Shown: in pieces, positions 52,217 through 59,411 of the stretch
Numbering within the stretch: position 1 is the first letter of the stretch
Layout: the number at the start of each line of letters is the position of its first letter
From: Ferrovibrio sp. MS7
GTDB lineage: Bacteria > Pseudomonadota > Alphaproteobacteria > Ferrovibrionales > Ferrovibrionaceae
Length of the DNA stretch: 64,000 nt
Assembly: GCF_038404985.1 (NCBI RefSeq)
Contig: NZ_JBBKBA010000001.1
Span: 1,888,001 to 1,952,000, forward strand
Direction of reading: 5' to 3'
The notes under the pieces: generated by a model
Told to the model about the DNA's origin: nothing
The model's input: only the letters and a program-made list of their open reading frames with translations
Database searches by the model: none
Made by a program: the position numbers and the translations under genes

Positions 52217-52402
52217 ATGCATATCCTGGTCAGGTACAAAGGCAGCGGGGCCGAGGCATGGATACCGCTGGAGCAGGCGGCGCGGCTGATGCGCCTACCC
52301 GCCGACGAGATTGAGGCGGCGTTGCAGGCTTGCGGGGAATGCGAGGTGGCGGATTACATCGCCCTGGAGCCGGAAGATATCCCCGTCGAGCCAGAGGAAT
52401 AG
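52217..52402 (+). CDS. Small acidic hypothetical protein
   Basis: 61 residues, strongly acidic at the C-terminus (EPEDIPVEPEE). It has no known domain; a short pattern PLEQAARLMRLPADEIEAALQACGECEVADYIALEP resembles a helix pair with two cysteines. AGGAG at 52203-52207 supports the start. Its place between the integrase and a terminator suggests a late element gene, perhaps a regulator or anti-restriction-like acidic DNA mimic; the evidence for the latter is only the charge. Confidence 0.6.
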   Translation: MHILVRYKGSGAEAWIPLEQAARLMRLPADEIEAALQACGECEVADYIALEPEDIPVEPEE

Positions 52403-52435
52403 GGCAGCCGGCCAGTCCAGCCCCGAATACAGCAT

Positions 52436-52458
52436 GGGCGCCGGTTATCCCGGCGCCC
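52436..52458 (+). terminator. Hairpin terminator after the small acidic gene
   Basis: A 9-bp stem (52436-52444 with 52450-52458) around TTATC, followed by GTTGCATTTTAT. A second hairpin (52515-52524 with 52540-52549) and a third (near 52564-52597) follow and may serve the opposite-strand lipoprotein gene. Confidence 0.6.
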
Positions 52459-52595
52459 GTTGCATTTTATCCGCCGCTTCTCCGGGGCGGAATGGCTCGA
52501 TACTCCCCCCTTGCGCGGGTCCCCTCCGAGCCGATGCCGGGGGACCCGCTCGATCCTGCGATCAAGCCCGGTGCATACGCGATATGCTGCCGGGC

Positions 52596-53156
52596 TCACT
52601 CGATCACATAATCCACAGACACCGAGGTGACGCGCACCACGCGCAGCCGCTTGCCCTCGATGGGCACGCTTTCGCCGGCCCCCAGGCTGATATGTATTGG
52701 TGCCGTCTGGCTGGCGTATTCCGTCGAACCGCGCGGGCCGATGACCTGAGTCGAGGTTGACCTTGAGGTGGCCGTTACCGGCGTCGTCCCCACCGAGCCG
52801 CTCATGCTGCTGGTGGTCGTCTGCGGGACGATGAGCGGCGTTTCGCTCATGGTGGTGGCGTTGCTGTCGATGGCGATCTGCGACCGCTCGAACACCGCCC
52901 GGCCATCCAGTGTGCCGATATAGCGCACGGTGGTGCGCCCGGCATTGACGGTACGACCGAACATGTCGGCGTTGCCGAAGGCATTGGGCAGCGAGCGCTG
53001 GATCTGAAAGGCCATCACCGTGTCGCCGGGACCGGCCGAGCGGATCTGGCCGATACCAGGGGTCATCAGTGTGGTCTTGGTCTCGACCGGTGAGCAGGCG
53101 GCAAGTGTCAGGGTGAGAAGCAAGAAAGAGGCGCGGATGTGTGCTGTGGTGGTCAT
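52596..53156 (-). CDS. Putative lipoprotein of the integrated element
   Basis: 186 residues. The signal peptide ends in LTLTLAAC, a good lipobox. The mature part is Thr/Ser-rich and contains beta-strand-like segments (GDTVMAFQIQRSLPNAFGNADMFGRTVNAGRTTVRYIG, PIHISLGAGESVPIEGKRLRVVRVTSVSVDYVIE). No family is recognised. The start at 53156 (MTTTAHIRAS) gives a proper signal peptide; the longer frame adds hydrophilic residues. As an envelope protein in a mobile element it could alter the surface, for example as a superinfection-exclusion factor, but this is a guess. Confidence 0.6.
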   Translation of the reverse strand: MTTTAHIRASFLLLTLTLAACSPVETKTTLMTPGIGQIRSAGPGDTVMAFQIQRSLPNAFGNADMFGRTVNAGRTTVRYIGTLDGRAVFERSQIAIDSNATTMSETPLIVPQTTTSSMSGSVGTTPVTATSRSTSTQVIGPRGSTEYASQTAPIHISLGAGESVPIEGKRLRVVRVTSVSVDYVIE

Positions 53157-53308
53157 CTGGTCCCTGTATAAGCTATTGAAAAAACATGTAATTCCAAAAA
53201 ACACGGCGGAAATCCGCCGTCAATTTTTCGTGCCAAAGCAGCCGCATTGGCCAAGTTCAGCCTCGCTACAAGCAAGAATGCTTAGCCGAAGGGGTAATAT
53301 ATCAAAAA

Positions 53309-53323
53309 ACCCCAATTTGGGGT
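53309..53323. promoter_or_regulatory. Operator-like palindrome before the XRE gene
   Basis: ACCCCAATTTGGGGT, a perfect odd palindrome of 15 bp, ends nine bases before the XRE start codon and is followed by GGGTACCC. No normal ribosome-binding site is visible in this space, so binding would block both transcription and translation start. Confidence 0.65.
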
Positions 53324-53332
53324 ACCCTAAAA

Positions 53333-53614
53333 ATGGGTTCTATAGAGGCGCTAGTCTTTGCACTGGCGCCGAAATTGTCCTCACTTCGATCCGACCTCTA
53401 TCGCCGAATGATCAAGCTGCTTGTCGCGGCTCGTAAAGAGGCGGGCTTAACACAAGTTGAGTTGGGTGAACGGCTTGGACAGCGGCAAACATTCGTATCG
53501 AAATTCGAACTTGGGGAACGACGCCTTGATGTTGCAGAATTCGTACTTGTCAGCAGAGCAATAGGGGTTGATCCCCATGCAATTTTGCGAAAAGCAGAAA
53601 CAAACAGTTACTGA
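53333..53614 (+). CDS. XRE-family helix-turn-helix regulator
   Basis: 93 residues. The XRE/Cro-type HTH is LLVAARKEAGLTQVELGERLGQRQTFVSKFELGERRLDVAEFVLVSRAIGVDPHAIL. A 24-residue leader precedes it; an inner ATG (53408) could also start the protein. It stands next to the kinase/DUF3010 pair but on the opposite strand and convergent with it. The palindrome directly upstream suggests autorepression. It is likely the control gene of this cargo module. Confidence 0.85.
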   Translation: MGSIEALVFALAPKLSSLRSDLYRRMIKLLVAARKEAGLTQVELGERLGQRQTFVSKFELGERRLDVAEFVLVSRAIGVDPHAILRKAETNSY

Positions 53615-53649
53615 AGAACAACTTTTTACAAATCTCATAGGCTAAAGAT

Positions 53650-54723
53650 TCAAAGCGTTTCTGCAATTCGTATCGCTTCATCGATTATTGACACTGAATA
53701 AGAGTGTTCTCTTCGCCACTTAGTGCCAACGCACTTTTCAATTGCGAAGTTGCCTTTGTAAGGAATGACACGATATTTTTTCTTGGCGCGATGTAGCACG
53801 GGAAACTCACATATACGCCAATCAGGTATCCTGCTTCTAATGTTGTTCAACACAGCTGTTAGATCAGCAACAGATGAATACCTATCAGTCCTGGCTTTTG
53901 CACAACACTTTCTAATAATTTTGATTAGAGAAGCTGGCGTCCAAGGTGGAAGAGAAGAAACCTTGAGCATCTTACCTTTACCAATTTTCTCCTCAATAAT
54001 TGAGGTGGCATATGCTTGTCGATCAAGCCTGGCTAATCCGTCATATTTTTCTCTTTGCTTATCTTTTAGCCAATCGCGCTCATCATAAGGCAATGAGCCT
54101 CCTAGAGTTTGATAAAAAATAAATCCAAGCTGATATATATCACCCTCGCGATAGAAGCGGCTTTCTTGAATTTCTTCGGGTGGCCGATAGAGCAATGAGT
54201 GCTTTGTAAGTGTTTTGGCATAACCCTCGTTATTGTGTGCAACGACAGATCCGAAATCACCAATTACGAATCTGTTTTCCGACACGCAAAATATGTTGGA
54301 CGGCTTTAGATCGCGATGAAGATGTCCACTGCCATGTAAAAAACTTGTGCCTGCGGCAATCTGGCTTATGACGTCGATGGCCTCCACAGGTCCAAATTTG
54401 CGATTATTGAGCGCGTCATCCAAGTCTCCTAACGCACAGTATGGCGTCATAAAGAAGGCATCATCTTCGTTTATGCTCTCAGCATGATCTATTGTGAGGA
54501 TGTGTTGAGAATTGAAGCTTGCGAGTAGGGCAGGTTCGGCGTGATCACCTCCCCCCCAATAATAAAATTTAACAACAACTCGACGTTTCAAAATCTTATT
54601 GAAGCCGAATAGAACGTACCCATTCGAGCCTTTTGAATTGGTGGCAAAAAAATCTATATCCTTCGAAAGCTCTTCTGCTTTGGGGCGGATGGACTCTGGT
54701 AAGAAGGACAAATCCAAACTCAT
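53650..54723 (-). CDS. Eukaryotic-like Ser/Thr protein kinase
   Basis: 357 residues. The kinase core is complete: glycine-loop-like SKGSNGYVLFG, K52 (VVVKFY), alphaC E63, HRD-type H136-R137-D138 followed by LKPSN, and DFG at D156 (IGDFGSV). An insertion-rich activation segment and TLGGSLPYDERDW follow. The last 65 residues after the kinase (RICEFPVLHRAKKKYRVIPYKGNFAIEKCVGTKWRREHSYSVSIIDEAIRIAETL) form a small extra domain. There is no membrane helix. The start codon overlaps the stop of the DUF3010 gene (TAATG), so the two proteins are made together. Kinases of this kind in mobile elements act in phage defence (Stk2-type). Confidence 0.92.
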   Translation of the reverse strand: MSLDLSFLPESIRPKAEELSKDIDFFATNSKGSNGYVLFGFNKILKRRVVVKFYYWGGGDHAEPALLASFNSQHILTIDHAESINEDDAFFMTPYCALGDLDDALNNRKFGPVEAIDVISQIAAGTSFLHGSGHLHRDLKPSNIFCVSENRFVIGDFGSVVAHNNEGYAKTLTKHSLLYRPPEEIQESRFYREGDIYQLGFIFYQTLGGSLPYDERDWLKDKQREKYDGLARLDRQAYATSIIEEKIGKGKMLKVSSLPPWTPASLIKIIRKCCAKARTDRYSSVADLTAVLNNIRSRIPDWRICEFPVLHRAKKKYRVIPYKGNFAIEKCVGTKWRREHSYSVSIIDEAIRIAETL

Positions 54724-55148
54724 TAAAGCTGCCCAGCTTTTTTGAGATGATATGCCCCGCAAAGATAAGCATCTTTCTGATAAATAAGCGTTTCAGTTGG
54801 AATGCCCCCCAAATTTGATTTTGCGAATTTTGCTAGCGTAACGGGACTTATGAAAACAATTTCGCGATCTGATAGTTGAAACAACGTCTCCATTTTGAAT
54901 GAGATGGCCCCCCCGCTCATTGCTCCCGCCTTTGCCCTCGACTTAATTGCGAAAACATCGACTCTGTTTTCATGTGCAAAAGTCTTTACTGCCTGAAGAA
55001 ATGTTTTAATTGAATCAGTGTTTCTGTCCTCACCAAGGATGAGTTTTTTTGTATTGCAGCCAATGTGATACGGGCTTGCATCCGTATTGACGGAAACCAA
55101 AACTAACCTTGCTTCGCTTCCTTTTAACTCTACGCCGCACACGATCAT
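54723..55148 (-). CDS. DUF3010 family protein
   Basis: 141 residues with the family start MIVCGVELKGSEARLVLV and the central VDVFAIKSRAKAGAMSGGAISFKMETLFQL. The fold is expected to be RNase H-like (VCGVELKGSEARL with strand-turn-strand, acidic residues at E7 and others), but activity is unproven. The start at 55148 fits the family; the frame opens 17 codons further. Its stop overlaps the kinase start, so the two form one operon at the right end of the element. Confidence 0.88.
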   Translation of the reverse strand: MIVCGVELKGSEARLVLVSVNTDASPYHIGCNTKKLILGEDRNTDSIKTFLQAVKTFAHENRVDVFAIKSRAKAGAMSGGAISFKMETLFQLSDREIVFISPVTLAKFAKSNLGGIPTETLIYQKDAYLCGAYHLKKAGQL

Positions 55149-55378
55149 CGTAGTTCCCCTAAATGCGGCAGCTCCGCTTCTTGTGTTTGCAGGAATCAAG
55201 CTAAGTTTATGGCCGGACCATAAGCTGTGATTGTAAAAAGTAACGATACCAAAACACCCGATAAAGTTGAACTGCTTTGCTGTAGGCTAAGGGTTAAAGG
55301 TCTATGGACGATTTTGGATAGTTTGAGGGTTTTGTGACCGTGCGGTGACCGCGGCCTCTCAAGCCCCATCGCGGTCCT
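55149..55378. other. Right end of the integrated element, AT-rich, gene-free
   Basis: About 230 bp upstream of the DUF3010 gene up to the attR repeat. It should contain the promoter of the DUF3010-kinase operon; no convincing -35/-10 pair or palindrome could be assigned. Confidence 0.45.
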
Positions 55379-55489
55379 GCGATTTCAATCGCCCAGAAAA
55401 CACAAAAGCCGCGGTTTCCCGCGGCTTCGGATGGTCTGGAAAATTGGAGCGGGCGATGAGATTCGAACTCACGACCCCAACCTTGGCAA
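55379..55489. repeat. attR: right copy of the 111-bp direct repeat
   Basis: The partner of 42454-42564 (102 of 111 identical; 49 bp, 55441-55489, exactly identical). It supplies the 3' half of the functional tRNA-Gly and a terminator hairpin (55406-55427) whose loop is TTTC, the reverse complement of the GAAA loop in attL. Confidence 0.93.
55406..55427 (-). terminator. Terminator of tRNA-Gly, supplied by the element
   Basis: A 9-bp stem AAGCCGCGG/CCGCGGCTT lies 18 bp beyond the tRNA 3' end and reads into TTGTGTTTT on the minus strand. Confidence 0.85.
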
Positions 55490-55519
55490 GGTTGTGCTCT
55501 ACCCCTGAGCTACGCCCGC
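55445..55519 (-). tRNA. tRNA-Gly (anticodon GCC)
   Basis: 75 nt with encoded CCA. The acceptor stem GCGGGCG pairs with CGCCCGC; D-arm GCTC/GAGC, anticodon stem CAACC/GGTTG with loop TTGCCAA (anticodon GCC), and T-arm GTGAG-TTCGAAT-CTCAT are all intact. It is the integration site of the neighbouring element; its 3' half is element-derived but identical to the host copy at attL. Confidence 0.97.
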
Positions 55520-55804
55520 TCGGACGGCTTCGCGACCCGACCCAGCAGGGGGCGCCGCGTTGCAGGGGCGGACTATACTCAGCCGTTTTGCCATTGCAAG
55601 CGTCTGCATGAAAAAATGCGTGGCGGAAAAGCCCCGCCGCCGGAAGGGGTTGGGCGAAAACCGGCGGGGCGGCAGGAAAGCCCTTGCACCCCCGGCCTGG
55701 CTCTAGTATCAGAAGGCCGCCTCGCGCAGCCCCGAGCCAATCCGGCGCCGCGCAGACCCGGCATGGCGACGCCCCAAGCATCAACAGCGGCGGCTTGCCC
55801 CCAG

Positions 55805-55880
55805 GTCCCCATCGTCTAGAGGCCCAGGACGACGCCCTCTCACGGCGTAAACCGGGGTTCGAATCCCCGTGGGGACGCCA
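55805..55880 (+). tRNA. tRNA-Glu (anticodon CUC)
   Basis: 76 nt with encoded CCA. The acceptor stem GTCCCCA pairs with TGGGGAC, the anticodon arm CGCC-CTCTCAC-GGCG gives CTC, and the T-arm CCGGG-GTTCGAA-TCCCCG-type pairing is complete. The region between the two tRNAs (55520-55804) holds no recognisable gene. Confidence 0.96.
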
Positions 55881-55934
55881 CTTTCCCGAGTTTTAGTGTT
55901 TGAATTCCGTCGGCGCCCACACCGCCGCCCGCAT

Positions 55935-55966
55935 GCTGGATGCCTGTGGCTGCACAGGCATCCAGC
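55935..55966. terminator. Hairpin between tRNA-Glu and tupA
   Basis: Perfect 14-bp stem 55935-55948 with 55953-55966 around GCTG, between the convergent tRNA and transporter genes. There is no T-run on either side, so termination may be partial. Confidence 0.65.
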
Positions 55967-55981
55967 CGCCGCCGTGATGGC

Positions 55982-56818
55982 TTAGTTCCTGGCGTTCGGG
56001 AAGAAGAGCTGCTGGCCTTCGATCTTGTAGGAGGCGATGGCGTCCTGGCCTTCCTTCGAGGTGATCCAGTCGATGAAGGCCTTGCCCTCGCTCACCTTCA
56101 CATGGGCATGCTTGGCCGGATTGACCAGCATGACGCCATACTGGTTGAACAGCTTCACGTCGCCCTCGACGCTGACCACCAGGTCGCCGCGATTCTTGAA
56201 GCTGAGCCAGGTGCCGCGATCGGTGAAGGCATAGGCGTTCATGGCGCTGGCGGTATTCAGCGTCGGGCCCATGCCGGAGCCGGTTTCGCGATACCAGCCG
56301 GCGCCGGCGGTTTTCACGTCGATATTGGCTTCCTTCCAGATGCGCAATTCGGCGGCGTGGGTGCCGGAGCTGTCGCCGCGCGAGGCGAAGGGCGCCTTGG
56401 CCTCGGCGATCTTCCTGTAGGCGGCGACGACATCCTTGCTGCCGCCGACCTTGGCCGGATCGCTCTTCGGGCCGACGATGACGAAGTCGTTATACATCAC
56501 CTCGCTGCGGTCGATGCCCCAGCCATCGGCGGCGAATTTCAGTTCCGCCACGCGGTCATGCACGAAAACCACATCGGCATTGCCCTGTTCGGCGGTCTTG
56601 AGTGCCTGGCCAGTGCCCTGCGCCACAACGCGCACCTGGATGCCGGTCTTCTTGGTGAAGATCGGCAGGATATGGCCGAACAGGCCAGATTGCTCGGTCG
56701 AGGTGGTGCTGGCGACGATGATGAACTTGTCCTGCGCCAGCGCGGCGGCGCTGCTCAGGGCCAGGGTAAGGCTGGCGGCAAGCCCGAGAAGATGGCGGCG
56801 ATTGAAAATGGACGTCAT
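55982..56818 (-). CDS. tupA: Tungstate-type ABC transporter, substrate-binding protein
   Basis: 278 residues. The signal sequence (TSIFNRRHLLGLAASLTLALSSAAALAQ) contains an RR pair and may use the Tat or Sec route. The mature start IIVASTTSTEQSGLFGHILPIFTKKTGIQVRVVAQGTGQALKTAEQGNADVVFVHDR is the TupA signature, distinct from ModA; the oxyanion site residues TTST and the SRGDSSGTHAAE loop are conserved. It captures tungstate (possibly molybdate) in the periplasm. It is the last gene of the tupB-tupC-tupA unit, 29 bp after tupC. Confidence 0.85.
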   Translation of the reverse strand: MTSIFNRRHLLGLAASLTLALSSAAALAQDKFIIVASTTSTEQSGLFGHILPIFTKKTGIQVRVVAQGTGQALKTAEQGNADVVFVHDRVAELKFAADGWGIDRSEVMYNDFVIVGPKSDPAKVGGSKDVVAAYRKIAEAKAPFASRGDSSGTHAAELRIWKEANIDVKTAGAGWYRETGSGMGPTLNTASAMNAYAFTDRGTWLSFKNRGDLVVSVEGDVKLFNQYGVMLVNPAKHAHVKVSEGKAFIDWITSKEGQDAIASYKIEGQQLFFPNARN

Positions 56819-56847
56819 GGTTTCCTCCGTTTTGGACAAGTAAAAAA

Positions 56848-57606
56848 TCACCAGGTCAGATTGCCATCGAGAAAAGCACGGGCGGCTTCGCTCTGCGGCT
56901 GGTGGAAAAAGTCGGCGGCGGCGGTGCGCTCGGCGATGCTGCCGCGATGCAGGAAGATCACGTCGCCGGCCAGCCGCTTCGCCTGGCCGAGGTCATGGGT
57001 GGTCATCACGATCTTGGTGCCGCTCTGGGCGATGCTTTCGATGATGCCTTCCACCTGGCGCGTGGCGCTGGGATCGAGCGCCGCCGATGGTTCGTCGAGG
57101 AACAGGATCTGCGGCTGCAACGCCCAGGCGCGGGCCAGCGCCAGGCGCTGCTGCTCGCCGCCGGACAGCACCCTGGCAGGCCGCTCGGCCAGGCCGGCAA
57201 GGCCGACACGCTCCAGCATGGCCATGGCGCGCTCGCGCCGTGTTGCGGCATCCAGGCCGCGCAGTTTCAGCGGAAACTCCGCATTGGCCAGCACCGAGCG
57301 GCGCAGCAGCACCGGCTTCTGAAACACCATGGCCTGGCCGAAGCGCAGGCTTTCCGCGTTCTGCGCCGCCGCACCCTGCCAGATCACGCTGCCCTGTGTC
57401 GGCATGATCAGGCCGTGGCAAAGCCGCAGCAGCAGGCTCTTGCCGGCGCCATTGGGGCCGAGTACCAGGGTCGGCGGGCCGGCGGCGAAATCCAGTGTCA
57501 CGCCGCCGATCAGTGTCTGGCCGTTGATGCTATAGCCGACATCCTGCAGCCGCAGCGGCAGCAGCGTCGGGCGAGTCTGGAGCGGTGCCAGTTGCATGTT
57601 CATCAT
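56848..57606 (-). CDS. tupC: Tungstate-type ABC transporter, ATP-binding protein
   Basis: 252 residues. Walker A GPNGAGKS, Q-loop QKPVLLRRSV, signature LSGGEQQRLALARA and Walker B ILFLDEPSAALDP are complete; the switch histidine is in MTTHDLGQA. It powers the TupB permease. The start at 57606 (MMNMQLAP) is ten bases after the tupB stop; the longer frame overlaps tupB and is rejected. No C-terminal regulatory TOBE domain is present, as usual for TupC. Confidence 0.88.
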   Translation of the reverse strand: MMNMQLAPLQTRPTLLPLRLQDVGYSINGQTLIGGVTLDFAAGPPTLVLGPNGAGKSLLLRLCHGLIMPTQGSVIWQGAAAQNAESLRFGQAMVFQKPVLLRRSVLANAEFPLKLRGLDAATRRERAMAMLERVGLAGLAERPARVLSGGEQQRLALARAWALQPQILFLDEPSAALDPSATRQVEGIIESIAQSGTKIVMTTHDLGQAKRLAGDVIFLHRGSIAERTAAADFFHQPQSEAARAFLDGNLTW

Positions 57607-57616
57607 GCGCACCCGC

Positions 57617-58324
57617 TCAGGCGCCCTGGCGCCGGCGCGCGGCATTGCCGAGCGTGGTGGCGGCTGCATTGATGCCGATGGCGATGGCCAGCAGCACGAT
57701 GCCGAGCGCCATGGCGAGCGCCAGGTCGCCACGGCTGGTTTCCAGCGAAATCGCCGTGGTCATGGTGCGGGTGTAGCCGGCGATATTGCCGCCGACGATG
57801 ATGATGGCGCCGACTTCGGCAATGGCGCGGCCGAAACCGGCAAACACCGCCGTGCTGAGCGAGAAGCGGCCATCCCACAGCAAGGTGGCGATGGCTTTCA
57901 GCGGCGTGAGGCCGAGCGAGCGGAGCTGTTCTTCATATTCGCTCCACAGATCGGCGACGGTCTGGCGCGACAGGGCGGCGACGATGGGCGTGATCAGCAC
58001 CACCTGGGCCATCACCATGCCGGCCGGGGTGAACAGCCAGCCGAGCGTGCCAAGCGGGCCGGAGCGCGACAGGATCAGGTAGACGATCAGGCCGACCACG
58101 ACCGGCGGCAGGCCCATGCAGGCATTCAGCACCACGATGCAGGCATTACGACCAGGGAAGCGGGTGAGCGCGAGCAGGGCGCCGAGCGGCAGGCCGATAA
58201 TGCTACCGAGCACCACGGCGGTAAGGCTGACGCGCAGGGAGAGGCCGACGATGCGCACCAGCTCGGGCTCGAGCCGCAGCATCATCTGCAATGAAAGAAT
58301 AAAGGCTTCGGAAATTGTGTTCAC
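57617..58324 (-). CDS. tupB: Tungstate-type ABC transporter, permease
   Basis: 235 residues with about five to six membrane helices. The BPD-type permease motif is EYEEQLRSLGLTPLKAIATLL...SLSTAVFAGFGRAIAEVGAIIIVGGNIAGYTRTMTTAI, of which the AEVGA...GGNI part is typical of TupB. It is the first gene of the transporter operon. Its start is 60 bp from a perfect palindrome in the divergent region shared with fdhD, which is the likely control site. Confidence 0.88.
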   Translation of the reverse strand: MNTISEAFILSLQMMLRLEPELVRIVGLSLRVSLTAVVLGSIIGLPLGALLALTRFPGRNACIVVLNACMGLPPVVVGLIVYLILSRSGPLGTLGWLFTPAGMVMAQVVLITPIVAALSRQTVADLWSEYEEQLRSLGLTPLKAIATLLWDGRFSLSTAVFAGFGRAIAEVGAIIIVGGNIAGYTRTMTTAISLETSRGDLALAMALGIVLLAIAIGINAAATTLGNAARRRQGA

Positions 58325-58384
58325 CGAACCGGATTAGCGCACTTCCCTGCCTCGGCGCAAAGGCTTAAATGATTGATAAATACA

Positions 58385-58420
58385 GGCTTTTCGCTACAAA
58401 AAAATTTGTAGCGAAAAGCC
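58385..58420. promoter_or_regulatory. Perfect 36-bp palindrome between tupB and fdhD
   Basis: 16-bp arms GGCTTTTCGCTACAAA and TTTGTAGCGAAAAGCC face each other across AAAA. The core TCGCTACAAA-N4-TTTGTAGCGA resembles ModE/TunR-type operators (CGCTA...TAGCG). It lies between two divergent units that both concern tungsten/molybdenum and formate dehydrogenase. The lack of a T-run and the divergent genes argue against a terminator. Confidence 0.75.
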
Positions 58421-58514
58421 GTTGCCGACCCGCGGCTGGCTACGGGGAGAAAGCCGGTGCCGATCATGGCGGCCGTGCGTCGCCACGCGCAGGGTTCTGA
58501 CTTATATAAGGGGC

Positions 58515-59411
58515 ATGAAGACTCAGCCGTCCGCCTATCTTGTCCAGCCCGATCCGCTGAACCCGGCGCTCACCGAAGCCGTGCAGGGGATCGACCAGGA
58601 TGGCCATGCGGTCGAGACCCGGGTGCCGGTCGAACGCCCGCTCACGCTGTTTCTGAATGGCCAGGAGATCGTCACCATGATGACGATCGGCGATTACCCC
58701 GATTATCTGGCGCTTGGCTATCTGATCAACCAGCGCATGCTGCTGCCGGAGGATGAAGTCACCGGCATCGATTTCGATGCGGAGATCGAAACCATCGTGG
58801 TGCGCACCGCGCGCCGCACCGATTACGAGGAGCGGCTGAAGAAAAAGACCCAGACCTCGGGCTGCGCCCAGGGCACGGTTTTCGGCAACATGATGGAAGC
58901 GGTGGAAAGCGTGGCGCTTGATCCACAGGCCGAGCTTAAGACCTCATGGATCTACAGCCTGTCGAAACAGATCAATCTGACGCCGTCGCTTTACCTCGAA
59001 GCCGGCGCGATCCATGGCTGTGTGCTGTGCGAAGGCGAGCGGCCGCTGATCTACATGGAAGATGTCGGCCGGCACAATGCCATCGACAAGATCGCCGGCT
59101 ATATGCGGGTGCATGGCTTATCGGCTGCCGGCAAGATCATGTACACCACCGGGCGCCTGACCTCGGAGATGGTGATCAAGACGGCCCAGATGGGGATTCC
59201 GATCCTGATCAGCCGCTCAGGCTTCACCGCCTGGGGCGTGCAACTGGCACGCCAGATCGGCATGACGTTGATTGGCCGCGCCAAGGGCAAGCGTTTCGTG
59301 GCGCTGAGCGGTGCCGAACGGCTGCGCTTCGATGCCGATCCGGCGACAGTGGCAGAGGAAGATGCGCGCAGCCGTCGCAAGGGCGGTCGCGATGATGAGG
59401 CAGCAGAATGA
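58515..59411 (+). CDS. fdhD: Formate dehydrogenase accessory sulfurtransferase FdhD
   Basis: 298 residues. FdhD passes sulfur from IscS to the bis-MGD cofactor of formate dehydrogenase. The region PVERPLTLFLNGQEIVTMMTIGDYPDYLALGYL and the motif EDVGRHNAIDKIAGY are typical; the sulfur-carrying Cys is C117 in TSGCAQG, where only one cysteine of the usual CxxC pair is kept. The ATG at 58515 follows AAGGGG. Its stop overlaps the next gene by four bases; five genes follow with overlaps or short gaps. Confidence 0.93.
   Translation: MKTQPSAYLVQPDPLNPALTEAVQGIDQDGHAVETRVPVERPLTLFLNGQEIVTMMTIGDYPDYLALGYLINQRMLLPEDEVTGIDFDAEIETIVVRTARRTDYEERLKKKTQTSGCAQGTVFGNMMEAVESVALDPQAELKTSWIYSLSKQINLTPSLYLEAGAIHGCVLCEGERPLIYMEDVGRHNAIDKIAGYMRVHGLSAAGKIMYTTGRLTSEMVIKTAQMGIPILISRSGFTAWGVQLARQIGMTLIGRAKGKRFVALSGAERLRFDADPATVAEEDARSRRKGGRDDEAAE

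Larger units (their letters stand above)
42516..55489. mobile_element. Integrated element in tRNA-Gly(GCC), about 13 kb
   Basis: The element is bounded by direct repeats of the tRNA 3' half. It carries its own tyrosine integrase, an excisionase-like protein, and a primase-polymerase/VapE-type helicase, the kit of a phage satellite or integrative plasmid. It lacks capsid, portal, tail and conjugation genes. Central genes (48.2-53.1 kb) are GC-rich like the host, whereas both edges (42.6-48.0 and 53.2-55.4 kb) are clearly AT-rich and hold probable cargo. The tRNA is restored at the right end by the element's own copy of the 3' half. Confidence 0.92.

Noticed and set aside
55520-55804. Gene between the two tRNAs
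   Set aside because: Open frames here are short, lack start signals and show shadow composition; only weak G/C hairpins are visible.
58385-58420. Intrinsic terminator reading of the tup/fdhD palindrome
   Set aside because: The flanking genes diverge from it and no T-run follows either arm, so nothing would end here.
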